This document shows positions 18,593 through 27,608 of a stretch of DNA of 64,000 bases, one piece after another; the first letter of the stretch is position 1; the number at the start of each line of letters is the position of its first letter. Made by a program: the position numbers and the translations under genes. Origin of the DNA: Hyalangium ruber (GTDB lineage: Bacteria; Myxococcota; Myxococcia; Myxococcales; Myxococcaceae); the NCBI RefSeq assembly GCF_034259325.1, contig NZ_JAXIVS010000005.1, forward strand, positions 310,001-374,000. The letters are read 5' to 3'. The notes under the pieces are model-generated. The model did no database searches. It was not told where the DNA came from and saw only the letters and a program-made list of their open reading frames with translations.

Positions 18593-19891
18593 CTACCCGC
18601 CCTCCACCGAGACGGCTTCCTGGAGTCCCAGTCGCCTCCACACCCGAAAGGTGAGCCACGCGCTGGCGCCCAGCTCGACGAGCCAGCCCAGCGCCAGCGC
18701 CCACGCCGCCCCCACCGGGCCCACCGTGGGCACCCACCAGGCGCTCCCCAGCCCGACCACCACCACGGAGGCCACGAGCATCAACGCCTGCGCCTTCAGC
18801 TCTCGCGCCGCCGTGAGCCCGATCTGGAGGCTCACGCAGACGTACTCCAGCCCGGCGGCCACCATGAGCCAGACGAACAGGTCCAGATTCTGCGCGTACT
18901 CGGCGCCATAGAAGAGTGTCAGCGCCCAGCGCCCGAGCAGCGCGGAGCCGATGATGGCACAGACACCCACCAGCGCCGACCCTCCCGCCAGCCCCATGAG
19001 CGCGCGGCCATAGCGGCGCTGATCTCCCTCCGTGTGGTAGCGCCCCAGCCGAGGCGTCACCGCCTGCCCGAGCGCGAAGACCACCCGGCCCCCCAGCATC
19101 GTGAAGTACGCGAGCGCGGCGTACATGCCCAGCTCCGCCTGGCCGAAGTGCGCCTCCAGCAAGTAGCGGGGCACGTTGGGGCGCAGCGAGCTCAGCAGCG
19201 CGGTGATGCCGAGCGCGTAGGCGAGCCCCAGCAGGCTCTTCAGGCGCACGCCCTGCTCCCGCCACCGCGTCCGCCACAGCAGGCGCCAGGGCCCCACGCC
19301 GCCGAACTCCCTCCGGTACGCGGGCGCGTCGAAGACGAAGAGCACGATGGCCCAGGAGAACCCCAGGGCCGCGGCCGCGAGGACCGCGCTGGCGGTCACC
19401 TGGAGCGCGACCACCACCAGCACCACCGAGAGCACGCTCTTGACGATGAGCGAGCGGGCGGCGAGGCCCATCTGCTCCTTCTGGTGCATGGCGCCGTAGA
19501 ACACCTCACTGAGGGCCTCGAAGCCCTTGGCCAGCGCCAGCAGCGCGATGACGAGGCTCACACGCGCCGAGTACCCCGCCACCAGCGCGATGGCGCAGCA
19601 GAGCACCACGCCCCCCAGCACGTTGAGCACCATCAGCCCGAGGTAGTGCTCGAAGCCGTAGGCGCTCCGGGCGTCGGTGGCCTGGAGGTTGCGCATCTGC
19701 ATCCGCGCCAGGAGCATCACCGGGGCGGTGATGGCCAGGCCCAGGGCGAACTCGCCCAGCATCTCCATCGTGCCGAGCCGGGCGCACGCCACCAGCACGC
19801 CCCACTGGGCGAAGCCGTACATGAGCCCGGCCGAGAGCGTCCACGCGAAGTTCCCCCCTACCGTCTTCCGTGGCTTCGAGGTGGGGTTCAC
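18593..19891 (-). CDS. wzx: Wzx-type lipid-linked oligosaccharide flippase
   Basis: A 432-residue polytopic membrane protein of the MATE/MurJ/Wzx superfamily. About 12 hydrophobic segments are visible, from NFAWTLSAGLMYGFAQWGVLVACA to VGAAWALALGWLVELGASAWL. It would move the und-PP-linked repeat unit across the inner membrane. The GTG start at 19891 overlaps the stop of the upstream glycosyltransferase in a GTGA, so the two are translationally coupled; the 59 codons upstream of it in the open frame are antisense-like filler. It lies directly between GT4 and pglC, as expected for a Wzx/Wzy pathway. Confidence 0.87.
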   Translation of the reverse strand: MNPTSKPRKTVGGNFAWTLSAGLMYGFAQWGVLVACARLGTMEMLGEFALGLAITAPVMLLARMQMRNLQATDARSAYGFEHYLGLMVLNVLGGVVLCCAIALVAGYSARVSLVIALLALAKGFEALSEVFYGAMHQKEQMGLAARSLIVKSVLSVVLVVVALQVTASAVLAAAALGFSWAIVLFVFDAPAYRREFGGVGPWRLLWRTRWREQGVRLKSLLGLAYALGITALLSSLRPNVPRYLLEAHFGQAELGMYAALAYFTMLGGRVVFALGQAVTPRLGRYHTEGDQRRYGRALMGLAGGSALVGVCAIIGSALLGRWALTLFYGAEYAQNLDLFVWLMVAAGLEYVCVSLQIGLTAARELKAQALMLVASVVVVGLGSAWWVPTVGPVGAAWALALGWLVELGASAWLTFRVWRRLGLQEAVSVEGG

Positions 19892-21105
19892 GCCTTGCCC
19901 ACCGCCCGCTGCAGCACCTCGGCGAGCCGGCGGGCCGCGGAGTCCGCGGAGAAGCGCTCCCGGCCGAGCTGTCCCGCCCGCGCGCCCGCCTCGGCGAGCC
20001 ACTGGGGATCGCGAAGCCTCCAGGCCAACTGCGCCGCGCCGGCGGCCACGTCCTTGGGAGGCAGGCACAGGCCGAACTGCTCCCGCTCGAGGAGCTCCGC
20101 CTGCCAGCCGCCGTAGTTGAGCGCCAGCGGGCGCCCGGCGGCGAGCGCGTCGAAGAACTTGTTGGCCGAGTTGTCCTGCATGCCCGGCACGTCGGTGAAG
20201 AGCGAGGTGGCGATGGTGGCCGCCGAGAGCACCGCGGGCACCTCCGCCTTGGGCACGCTGGGCAGGAAGAAGAGGTTGCGGTCACGCACCCCGAGCAGAT
20301 CGGCGAGCGCGTGCAGGGCGCCCTCCTCCCGTCCCTGCCCCATGATGACGAAGCGCACCTCCGGGTCGCGCGGCAGCATCTCCGCCGCGAGCCGGACGAG
20401 GTAGTCCACCCCGTTCACCAGGCCCAGGGTGCCCGCGTAGAGGACCATGGGCCGATCCCCGAGCCACGGGTACTTCTGGCGGAACTCCGCGCCCGCGGTG
20501 ACGGGGACCTGGAAGCGCTCCGGATCGCACAGGTTCGGAATGACGGTGATCTTCTCCGAGGACACGCCGGCCGCCTCCACGCCGGCCTTCATGCCCGGCG
20601 AGAGCGCGACGATGTGCGCCGCGCCCGCGTAGGCGGCCTTCTCCAGCAACTGGGCGGCGAGGATGGCCGGACGGCTCTTGATGGCACCCACGGCGATGGG
20701 GATGGCGGGCCAGAGATCGCGCACCTCGAAGACCATGGGCTTGCTCTTCAGGCGCGAGGCGAGGATGCCGGGGACGGCGATGGTCAGCGGCGTGCTCGTG
20801 GCGAAGACCACGTCGCCCTCGAGCTGCATCGCCCGCTGGGCGGCGCCGACGGCGAAGTGGCCGAAGGCGCGCATCCGGTCGGAGTACTTCATCGAGTTGG
20901 AGTACGGCACCGGCAGCCAATGCACGCGGATGCCGCTCTCGTTCGTCTCGCGCCAGCCCTTGGTGTTCGCGGCGGGCTCGGTGTCCGAGGTCACCATGTG
21001 GACCTCATGCCCCATGCCCACCAGGCGGCGGGCGAGCTCGTAGGAGCGGGTACCGCCATGCATCGAGGGCGTGGTGAAGTACTGATGGAGGTAGATGATC
21101 TTCAT
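19888..21105 (-). CDS. GT4-family glycosyltransferase (WbuB-like)
   Basis: A 405-residue GT-B glycosyltransferase, the only one in this locus. The N-terminal KIIYLHQYFTTPSMHGGTRSYELARRLVGMGHEVHMVTS and the middle FEVRDLWPAIPIAVGAI are hallmarks of the WbuB/WcfI subgroup, which add amino sugars to lipid-linked acceptors. The C-terminal half has the nucleotide-sugar site (VLYAGTLGLVNGVDYLV, MQDNSANKFFDALAAGRPL), with E replaced by D in the usual EX7E region. AAGGAG precedes the ATG and lies in the wzy 3' end (1 nt between genes). A single transferase implies a very short repeat unit or further transferases elsewhere. Confidence 0.9.
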   Translation of the reverse strand: MKIIYLHQYFTTPSMHGGTRSYELARRLVGMGHEVHMVTSDTEPAANTKGWRETNESGIRVHWLPVPYSNSMKYSDRMRAFGHFAVGAAQRAMQLEGDVVFATSTPLTIAVPGILASRLKSKPMVFEVRDLWPAIPIAVGAIKSRPAILAAQLLEKAAYAGAAHIVALSPGMKAGVEAAGVSSEKITVIPNLCDPERFQVPVTAGAEFRQKYPWLGDRPMVLYAGTLGLVNGVDYLVRLAAEMLPRDPEVRFVIMGQGREEGALHALADLLGVRDRNLFFLPSVPKAEVPAVLSAATIATSLFTDVPGMQDNSANKFFDALAAGRPLALNYGGWQAELLEREQFGLCLPPKDVAAGAAQLAWRLRDPQWLAEAGARAGQLGRERFSADSAARRLAEVLQRAVGKA

Positions 21106-21106
21106 T

Positions 21107-22333
21107 TCACGTAGCTCCTTGAACGGCGGGGTAGGCAGAAGAAGAGGTGCAGGCGGCCATCACCATCAGCAGGAAGAGCGCCCGGGTGTCGTAGAGGTCT
21201 CCGCTGGACTGGCTGCCGAGCAGCATCAGCACCACCGCGCCGACGGTCGCCCCGTCGATGTCGCGCCAGCCCCGGAAGACCGAGCGGAGGAAGGCGAGCA
21301 GGACCCACGCCAGGAGCACCAGGCCCAGCGCGCCGCCCTCGCAGAACACCTCGAGGAAGAGGTTGTGGGGGTAGACTCCCAGCCCCAGGGCCGGGAACGC
21401 CGCGAGCCCCGCGCCCGCCACCGGGTTGTCGAGCCCGAGCTCGTACGCGGCGGCATACAGGGACTCGCGTCCCGACAGGTACACCTTGCTCTCCGAGTCG
21501 CTGCTGCCCGCGTACTTCAGGGTCAGCCGCAGGAAGCGCTCCTCCATGGAGCGATTCAGCGCCTTGCCAAGGGGCGAGAGCGTGGTGGCCACCGCGAAGG
21601 CCGCCGTGGCCAGCACCGACAAGAGGACGAAGCGGCGCAGCGGCACACGCGCCACCACGAGGAAGGTCGCGACGCCCGCGATGATGGCGGCCGTGCCCCC
21701 GCGCGAGCCGGTGAGCAGCGCCAGGAGCACCCCGGTGGCCGCCAGCGGAATCCACAGCCAGGCCTGCCCCCGTCGGTACCAGAAATAGAGAGCCCCCAGC
21801 GCGAGCAGCCCCATGAGCCGGGCGAAGATGTTCGGCCCGCCTCCCAGCACGGCCAGCCGCGCGCCGCCGCCGTCGCCCAGCAGCTGGCGCACCCCGGTGA
21901 GGGCCAGCAGGGCCGTGGCCGCGACCACCACCGCCCAGAAGGCATCCAGCACCCGCTCCGCCCGCTGGCGGAGCGCGGCGAGCCCGAAGCCCACGCTCAT
22001 CACCACGACCAGGACGAGCTCGTAGAGCTTGCCCAGGGCGAAGCCCACGTCGGGGGCCCAGAGCGCGCTGACGCACAGGTAGCCAAAGAACAGCAGGAGC
22101 GCCATCGAGAGCCGTGGGTCGAGCCGGCTCTCTCCCGGCCGCGTCGCGCGGTGGGCACGGTGGACCAGCCCCATGGTCGCGAGCACCAGCCCGCCCATGA
22201 CGATCCACAGCCGCAGCTCGAGGAAGGGGTCCGGCTGGGGGCTCGTGGAGGCCAGCCGGTGGAAGCCCCAACGGCCCGCGAGCACGTAGAGCGCGGCGAT
22301 GAAGCCCAGTCCTGCGCATCGGATCCAGCTCAC
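21107..22333 (-). CDS. wzy: Wzy-type polysaccharide polymerase (O-antigen ligase/polymerase family)
   Basis: A 408-residue polytopic membrane protein with about 11-12 helices and the signature periplasmic loop between the last helices: GRESLYAAAYELGLDNPVAGAGLAAFPAL...YPHNLFLEVFCEGGALGL. The G-R-E-S and H-N-L-F-L-E motifs define the Wzy_C/O-antigen ligase family. Wzy and WaaL cannot be told apart by motif, but the position between wzc and the transferase gene, next to wzx, favours polymerase. The GTG start has GGAG 7 nt upstream, 20 nt after the wzc stop. Confidence 0.85.
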   Translation of the reverse strand: MSWIRCAGLGFIAALYVLAGRWGFHRLASTSPQPDPFLELRLWIVMGGLVLATMGLVHRAHRATRPGESRLDPRLSMALLLFFGYLCVSALWAPDVGFALGKLYELVLVVVMSVGFGLAALRQRAERVLDAFWAVVVAATALLALTGVRQLLGDGGGARLAVLGGGPNIFARLMGLLALGALYFWYRRGQAWLWIPLAATGVLLALLTGSRGGTAAIIAGVATFLVVARVPLRRFVLLSVLATAAFAVATTLSPLGKALNRSMEERFLRLTLKYAGSSDSESKVYLSGRESLYAAAYELGLDNPVAGAGLAAFPALGLGVYPHNLFLEVFCEGGALGLVLLAWVLLAFLRSVFRGWRDIDGATVGAVVLMLLGSQSSGDLYDTRALFLLMVMAACTSSSAYPAVQGAT

Positions 22334-22353
22334 GGGTTGGCTCCAGCCTGCGC

Positions 22354-24576
22354 TCAGCTCACGGTGGGGTATTCGTACTGGTAGATGCCGCGCACGGCGC
22401 GACCCGACGGCGAGCGCGGCACGCCATTGAAGACGACGCCCTGCACCGAGACGCCGTCCTGCGAGAGCCGGGTGAGGGCCGCGGCGACCTCGCGCAGCGG
22501 ATGAGCGCCCGCGCGCACCACCGCGAGGTTCACCCCCGCCTGCCGGCCCACCAGCGCCGCGTCGGTCACCGCCAGGATGGGCGGCGTGTCGAGGAGGACG
22601 AGGTCGTACGCGAGCGACATCCGCGCCACGAGCGTCTTGAATGCATCGCCCAGCAGCAGCTCGGCGGGGTTGGAGGGCAGCGCGCCGGTGGGCAGGAAGA
22701 ACAGGCTCTGGTCAGGAACCTGGACCACGGACTGCTCCAACGTGAGCGCGCCTTCGAGCACCTCGGCGAGACCACGCGAGCGCGCGACACCGAAGCAGCG
22801 GTGGAGCCCGCCCCCGCGCAGGTTGGCGTCCACGAGCAGGACACGCTTGCCGGAGTCCGCCAGCACCCAGGCGAGGTTGGCGGAGACGAAGGACGCGCCC
22901 ACCCCTGGACTCGTCCCAGTGATGGCGATCACGTTGTTGGGCGCGTCCTCCAGGACCATCTGGAGCCGGGTCCGCAGGCTCCGCAAGCTCTCGGTGGCCA
23001 GGTCGTGCGGGCGGGTCCGCGCCAGGATGGTGGGCCCCTCGGAGTCCGCTCCCCGCTTGCGCCGCGCCCGCCGCGACGGGGCTTCGCCCAGGGGCACGGT
23101 GGCATAGACCGGGACTCCCAGCGCCGCCTCGAGCGCCGCCGGATCCGAGATGCCCCTATGGAGCGCCTGCCGGGTGAAGGCGAACGCGACACCGAGCGTC
23201 AGCCCCAGCACCAGGCTGACCGCGAGCACGCCCGGCTTGCTGGGCCGCACCGGCAGCCGTGTCACCACGGGCTCATCGAGGATGCGCGCGTTGCCGACGA
23301 TGCTCGACTTCAGCACCCGGTACTCCTGGGCCTTGTTGTTGAGCTGGATGTAGAGCTCGTTGGCGACGTTCACGTCCCGCACGAGCCGGGCCGCGGTGAG
23401 CTCCGCGTCCGGCAGGCCCTTGAGCTTGGCGTTGAGGGCCGTCCGATCGGCCCGGAGCCGCGCCAGCTTGCTGCTCATGGCGTTGAGCACCGGGTGGTTC
23501 TGGGTGAAGCGCTGCCGCAGCTCGGAGCGCTCCAGCGTCAGCTCCGAGATCGCCTTCTCCACGTCGACGCTTCGCTCCAGGATCGCCTGGGCCTCCAGCC
23601 CCAGGTCGACGCTCCCCTTCCCCGCGCGGTGGGCGCTCAGGGCCGCCTCCGCGCGCTCCAGCTCCTTGCGCAGGCCGGGAAGCTGCGTGTCGAGGAACGC
23701 CAGCGTTTGCTCGACCTCCTCGCTCCGACGCTCGACGTTGTGGCGAACGTAGTGCTTCGAGATGGCCGTGAGGATCGCGGAGATCTCCACCGGGTCCCTG
23801 CCCTCCAGCGACACGGAGAGGACTCCCGTGTTGAGGCCCTTCTCCACCGGGCGCAGCGCGCGCTGGAGCCCCTCCACCACCTCGAGGCGGGAGCGGCGGG
23901 TCACCCAGAACTGTGTCCCCGGGCGGGCCTGGAGCTCCGAGACGAGCAGCTCCACCCGCAGCACCGAGTCCGGAGCCGAGGCGGCCGGGACGCCGACGTT
24001 TCCGCTGAGCAGCGGCTGGGAGTCCGGGTCCAGGAGCGTGTACGTACCGCCCTCCCCCGTCACGAGCTGAAGGGGGATGTCCTCCAGCTCGCGCGGCACG
24101 CTCACCCGCTCCACCTGGATGCGCTCGCCACCCCAGGCGAACCGCTCCAGGGCCCACGGGGGCTCGGCGATGCCCGCCTCCTCATGGCCGCGGGCCAGCG
24201 CCGCTCCCAGCAGTGGGAAGTAGCGCGGCGTGGCGGACACCTCCAAGCGCAGCTCGTCGATGACCTTGCCCAGCAAGGCGCGCGAGCCGAGCAGCTCGAT
24301 CTCGGTGGGCGCCTCCCCCGAGAAGTCCGCGAGCAGCGCTCCCAGCTCGCCCAGGGGATTGGCCTTCTTCTCGATCTGGAGGACGGCATGGGCCCGGTAG
24401 ATGGGCGTCGCGGCCGCCATGTAGAGCAGCCCCACGCCCAGCGTCAGGACCATGGTCGCGACGATCGACCCGCGGTGCTCCTGCAGGATGCCCAGGTAGC
24501 GCCCCAGATCGAGTTCGTCATCTGGAGATCCCGGCCTGGAACTGGCGGGTGCCTTGCGATGAGAGGTGCGAGTCAT
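22354..24576 (-). CDS. wzc: Wzc-like co-polymerase with altered BY-kinase P-loop
   Basis: A 740-residue polysaccharide co-polymerase. The Wzz domain carries two membrane helices (about 37-57 and 440-460) around a large coiled-coil periplasmic part (EEVEQTLAFLDTQLPGLRKELERAEAALSAHR). A cytoplasmic tyrosine-kinase-like domain follows. Its Walker A reads GTSPGVGA at 554-561, so the invariant Lys is Ala561. Walker A' reads VDANLR with Asn585 where Asp is usual, while Walker B LVLLDTPP (Asp663) is kept. The C-terminus still has a Tyr cluster (IYQYEYPTVS). ATP hydrolysis and autophosphorylation are therefore doubtful. The ATG overlaps the wza stop in ATGA. It controls chain length and links Wzy to Wza. 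Confidence 0.9.
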   Translation of the reverse strand: MTRTSHRKAPASSRPGSPDDELDLGRYLGILQEHRGSIVATMVLTLGVGLLYMAAATPIYRAHAVLQIEKKANPLGELGALLADFSGEAPTEIELLGSRALLGKVIDELRLEVSATPRYFPLLGAALARGHEEAGIAEPPWALERFAWGGERIQVERVSVPRELEDIPLQLVTGEGGTYTLLDPDSQPLLSGNVGVPAASAPDSVLRVELLVSELQARPGTQFWVTRRSRLEVVEGLQRALRPVEKGLNTGVLSVSLEGRDPVEISAILTAISKHYVRHNVERRSEEVEQTLAFLDTQLPGLRKELERAEAALSAHRAGKGSVDLGLEAQAILERSVDVEKAISELTLERSELRQRFTQNHPVLNAMSSKLARLRADRTALNAKLKGLPDAELTAARLVRDVNVANELYIQLNNKAQEYRVLKSSIVGNARILDEPVVTRLPVRPSKPGVLAVSLVLGLTLGVAFAFTRQALHRGISDPAALEAALGVPVYATVPLGEAPSRRARRKRGADSEGPTILARTRPHDLATESLRSLRTRLQMVLEDAPNNVIAITGTSPGVGASFVSANLAWVLADSGKRVLLVDANLRGGGLHRCFGVARSRGLAEVLEGALTLEQSVVQVPDQSLFFLPTGALPSNPAELLLGDAFKTLVARMSLAYDLVLLDTPPILAVTDAALVGRQAGVNLAVVRAGAHPLREVAAALTRLSQDGVSVQGVVFNGVPRSPSGRAVRGIYQYEYPTVS

Positions 24577-25694
24577 TGGGCCTGGAAGATGACGGATCTG
24601 TCACCAATATCTATCGTCTGCCAGAGCAGCTGAACTGTTGGCTGGATTTGACTGATGATTCGGTTCCAGCGCGTCAAGTTGTGCGGCGAGACGAACACCA
24701 CGTCATGGGGTTGAAGTTGGAATTGCGTTGCAAGCAACAGAGCATCCGGCGACTGGGCATCGAGTTTATAGATGGTAGGCCTGTCGAAGTTCCCACGGAT
24801 GACATAGAGCTTCGCTGGATTGGATGTGATTGGGTCGAAGCCCTCGGTATCTCCAATGGCTTCCGCGAGCGTCATCCGCCCCTTCACCATGATGCGCGAG
24901 GAAGGCTTGCGGACCTCGCCGAGCACGAAGACCTTGTTACGGCTGCGGTCGGCGACGTGGAGGATGTCGCCGTCCTGCAGGAGCCAGTTCTGGCTGATGT
25001 CTCCCTCCTCATAGAGGGCCTGCAGATCGAGGGTGAAGGTCTTACCGCCCCGGGTGAGCGTGACGTTGCGCAGGTCCGCCTCCAGGGTGAGCCCCCGCGC
25101 CTGGCTGATGGCGTCCTGCACCCGCAGCGGCACGTCCGTGATGGGGATGGTGCTGGGCGCGGTGACCTCGCCGGTGACCTGGACCTTCTGCCCCCGGAAG
25201 CCCACCACGCGCACGTCGAGCTGCGGCCGCTCGATGACATCGGCCAGCCGCTGGGTCAGCAGCTCCCGCACCTCGCGCAGCGTCTTGCCTCCGACCTGGA
25301 TGACGCCCGCGTGGGGAAAGAACATCGTCCCGTCGGCCGCCACGGGGTGGCCGGTGGCCTCGGCGGACCGGAACTCGCCCGCGGGGATGGTGAGCTCGGG
25401 GTGGTCCCAGACGATGACGCTCAGCACGTCATGCGGGGTGATCCGGTAGTAGTAGTCCGCCGCGATCTGCGCCAGCGGATCCTGTTTCGGCTCGGGCCGT
25501 GCCTTCTCGCGCGCCGCTTGTTGCTTGCCTAGCAGTGCCGCATCGATCGTGACGATCTCGAACGCGTTATCAGGGCCCCCGTCTGCCTTTCCCTCGTACC
25601 GATCCCGGAACGCATCCTCGTCCATATACATACCCGGGCCCCACGCGCATGCACTCGCGCACAACATCCCTGCCAGTAGCAGGACGTGCCTCAT
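24573..25694 (-). CDS. wza: Wza-like outer-membrane polysaccharide export lipoprotein
   Basis: A 373-residue OPX protein: signal peptide with lipobox (LLLAGMLCASAC), the poly-export domain (YYYRITPHDVLSVIVWDHPELTIPAGEF...HPVAADGTMFFPHAGVIQVGGKTLREVRELL) and two SLBB domains (VQVTGEVTAPSTIPITDVPLRVQDAI; VFVLGEVRKPSSRIMVKGRMTLAEAI). The ending HDVVFVSPHNLTRWNRIISQIQPTVQLLW would be the membrane-spanning amphipathic helix of the Wza pore. The ATG at 25694 (GGAGG 6 nt upstream) is preferred over a TTG two codons earlier. A possible promoter lies in the 136-bp gap upstream (TTGTTG-16-TATTTC on the minus strand), though this is weak. Confidence 0.93.
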   Translation of the reverse strand: MRHVLLLAGMLCASACAWGPGMYMDEDAFRDRYEGKADGGPDNAFEIVTIDAALLGKQQAAREKARPEPKQDPLAQIAADYYYRITPHDVLSVIVWDHPELTIPAGEFRSAEATGHPVAADGTMFFPHAGVIQVGGKTLREVRELLTQRLADVIERPQLDVRVVGFRGQKVQVTGEVTAPSTIPITDVPLRVQDAISQARGLTLEADLRNVTLTRGGKTFTLDLQALYEEGDISQNWLLQDGDILHVADRSRNKVFVLGEVRKPSSRIMVKGRMTLAEAIGDTEGFDPITSNPAKLYVIRGNFDRPTIYKLDAQSPDALLLATQFQLQPHDVVFVSPHNLTRWNRIISQIQPTVQLLWQTIDIGDRSVIFQAQ

Positions 25695-25830
25695 GGACAA
25701 CCTCCGGGCTCAAGGCCGTGCGGATTGTTCGGCTCCGAGGGAGGATGTGCAAACCCGTGATCAACTCAGCGACGGGTCGGTGTCTGGAATGAAATAGGCA
25801 GCCAGCGCCGGACAACAATTCCCCTGCCCC

Positions 25831-26478
25831 TCAGGGCTGGGTAATCACTCGCGCCGGCACTCCGACCGCCACCACGCGAGGCGGCAGATCGCCGAGGACC
25901 ACCGCGCCCGCCCCCACCACCGCTTCATCCCCCACGGCTTTGCCTGGCAGGACGGAGGCGCCAAGGCCCAGGTGCGCCAGGGCGCCGATGCGCACCGCGC
26001 CGCCGAGCGTCGCGTTGGGCGAGAGGTGGGCGAACTCACCCACCTCGCAGTCGTGCTCGACGATGGCGCCGCTGTTGATGATCGCCCCCGTTCCCACCTG
26101 GGCGTCCGGGTTGATGACGGCCTGGGCCATGACCACTGCCCCGGCGCCGACGCGGGCGGACTCGGCCACGGCGGCCGTCGGGTGGATCAAGGTGGCCAGC
26201 GTCAGCTCCAGCCGCTCGCACAGCGCGGAGATGCGGCGCCGCGCGTGGTTGTCTCCCACGCCCAGCGCGACGAGGATCTCCGAGCGATGCGCTTCGAGCC
26301 AGGCGGCCCCGCCGAGAACAGGAAGGCCAAGCACCCTGCTGCCTTCCGGCATCGCATCATCGACGAAGCCGACCACGACCAGGCCACACAGCAAGGCGAT
26401 GTCGGCGACCACCTTGCCGTGGCCACCGCAGCCATAAACGACCAGCCTGGGCTTTGCGCGCTCGTTCGGCACTGGCAT
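25831..26478 (-). CDS. pglD: PglD-like UDP-4-amino-sugar N-acetyltransferase
   Basis: A 215-residue left-handed beta-helix acetyltransferase. The N-terminal Rossmann-like nucleotide-sugar part (RLVVYGCGGHGKVVADIALLCG) and the hexapeptide repeats (ARVGAGAVVMAQAVINPDAQVGTGAIINSGAIVEH) match the PglD/NeuD group. The proposed catalytic base is the His in IVEHDCEVGEFAHLSP, and the tail VAVGVPARVI is typical. It would use acetyl-CoA to acetylate the 4-amino group made by the aminotransferase at 16565. It is the first gene of the minus-strand unit. A divergent gene starts 176 nt away, so a two-way promoter region is expected at 26479-26654, but I see no clear hexamers there. Confidence 0.9.
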   Translation of the reverse strand: MPVPNERAKPRLVVYGCGGHGKVVADIALLCGLVVVGFVDDAMPEGSRVLGLPVLGGAAWLEAHRSEILVALGVGDNHARRRISALCERLELTLATLIHPTAAVAESARVGAGAVVMAQAVINPDAQVGTGAIINSGAIVEHDCEVGEFAHLSPNATLGGAVRIGALAHLGLGASVLPGKAVGDEAVVGAGAVVLGDLPPRVVAVGVPARVITQP

Positions 26479-26654
26479 TCACCGATTTGAAAGCTGTCAC
26501 CTGGGGGCGGTTTTCGCACCTTCTACAAGTACATCTGCCCCGCATCGCCCAGCGCACAACACCCTTATGCCCTGGGGGGAATAACAACACGCTTGCCTCT
26601 ATGACTAGTCTCCCGAGGTACGGCAAGAGAGCACGGGACCTGGGGGGCCGCTGG

Positions 26655-27608
26655 ATGACGACAATGGTGAAACTAAGGGCCGTCTTGGTCCCTGACGAGG
26701 GGAAATCGGCGCAGTCGGAGGACTACTTCCGCTCAGCCCACCACCTGCGCGCCGAGGGCGTGACGCACACCCTGGTCATCGACGGAGGCGAGGGCAGATC
26801 GCTGCGGCTGCCGCTCATCGTTCGAGTCATCGAGGGCACACCGTACCGCGACGCCGTCTCGCCCTATGGCTTCCCCAGCGGGGTGCAGGCCGGGTTGAGC
26901 GAGCTGCCCAAGGACGCGGTGGACTGGCAGGGCAGCGAGCTGGTCAGCATCTTCGTGCGAGACCGCGTCTCCCGCCCTCCCTGCTTCGCGGGAGGCACGC
27001 CGCGCAACGAGGTGTTCTTCGTCGATCCCCGCCTGCCCATCCGCTTCCGGGAGACGCACCGCCGGCACGTGCGGCGCAACCTCCGGGAGGGCTTCGTGAG
27101 CACCTGCCACGCGGCGCGGGAGACGTCGCCCGAGGAGCGCGAGGGCTTCAAGGCGGTCTACCGGCAGACCATGGTCCGCGATCGGGCCAGCGCCCGGTAC
27201 TTCTTCTCGGATGCGTACTTCGAGGAGCTGTTCTCTTCCCCATCCGCATGGCTCGCCACGACGCGCGCCCCGGAGGGACAGATCGCCTCCTCGGCGCTCG
27301 GCGTCACCAGCGACGGCGTGCTGCACTACTACCTCGGAGGGACGGCGGACGCGTACCTGGCGCGCTCGCCGGCCAAGAACGTGCTGGCGACGCTCGCCGA
27401 GCTGGGCACCCAGCTCGGGCTCGCCTTCAACCTGGGGGGCGGCATGCAGCCGGGTGACAGCCTCGAGGACTTCAAGCGGGGCTTCGCCAACACGAGCGCC
27501 CGCCTCTACACCCATGAGATCATCTGCGAGCCGTCGGTGTATGCCCGCCTCTCGGAGGGCCACACCGACGGAAACTACTTCCCGGCCTACCGCGCGAAGC
27601 TGCGCTGA
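26655..27608 (+). CDS. FemAB/GNAT-type acyltransferase 2
   Basis: A 317-residue protein of the FemAB-like acyltransferase group. RFRETHRRHVRRNLREGFVST is the characteristic basic helix (HRRxxRRNLR). It is followed by FKAVYRQTMVRDRASARYFFSDAYFEELF and the C-terminal GNAT sheet with GVLHYYLGGTADAYLARSPAKNVLATLAELGTQLGLAFNLGGGMQPGDSLEDFKRGF. Some family members transfer amino acids from aminoacyl-tRNA. The ATG at 26655 has a G-rich ribosome site 8 nt upstream; the open frame extends 5' across the divergent promoter. The 3' end overlaps the convergent pglF-like gene by 22 nt. Confidence 0.82.
   Translation: MTTMVKLRAVLVPDEGKSAQSEDYFRSAHHLRAEGVTHTLVIDGGEGRSLRLPLIVRVIEGTPYRDAVSPYGFPSGVQAGLSELPKDAVDWQGSELVSIFVRDRVSRPPCFAGGTPRNEVFFVDPRLPIRFRETHRRHVRRNLREGFVSTCHAARETSPEEREGFKAVYRQTMVRDRASARYFFSDAYFEELFSSPSAWLATTRAPEGQIASSALGVTSDGVLHYYLGGTADAYLARSPAKNVLATLAELGTQLGLAFNLGGGMQPGDSLEDFKRGFANTSARLYTHEIICEPSVYARLSEGHTDGNYFPAYRAKLR

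Noticed and set aside
18575-20116. 513-residue plus-strand frame opposite wzx
   Set aside because: Shadow frame rich in His/Gln/Arg; the minus-strand frame has 12 membrane helices and a coupled start.
22501-24633. 710-residue plus-strand frame opposite wzc
   Set aside because: Low-complexity His/Arg/Gln-rich sequence with no motif; wzc on the other strand is clear.
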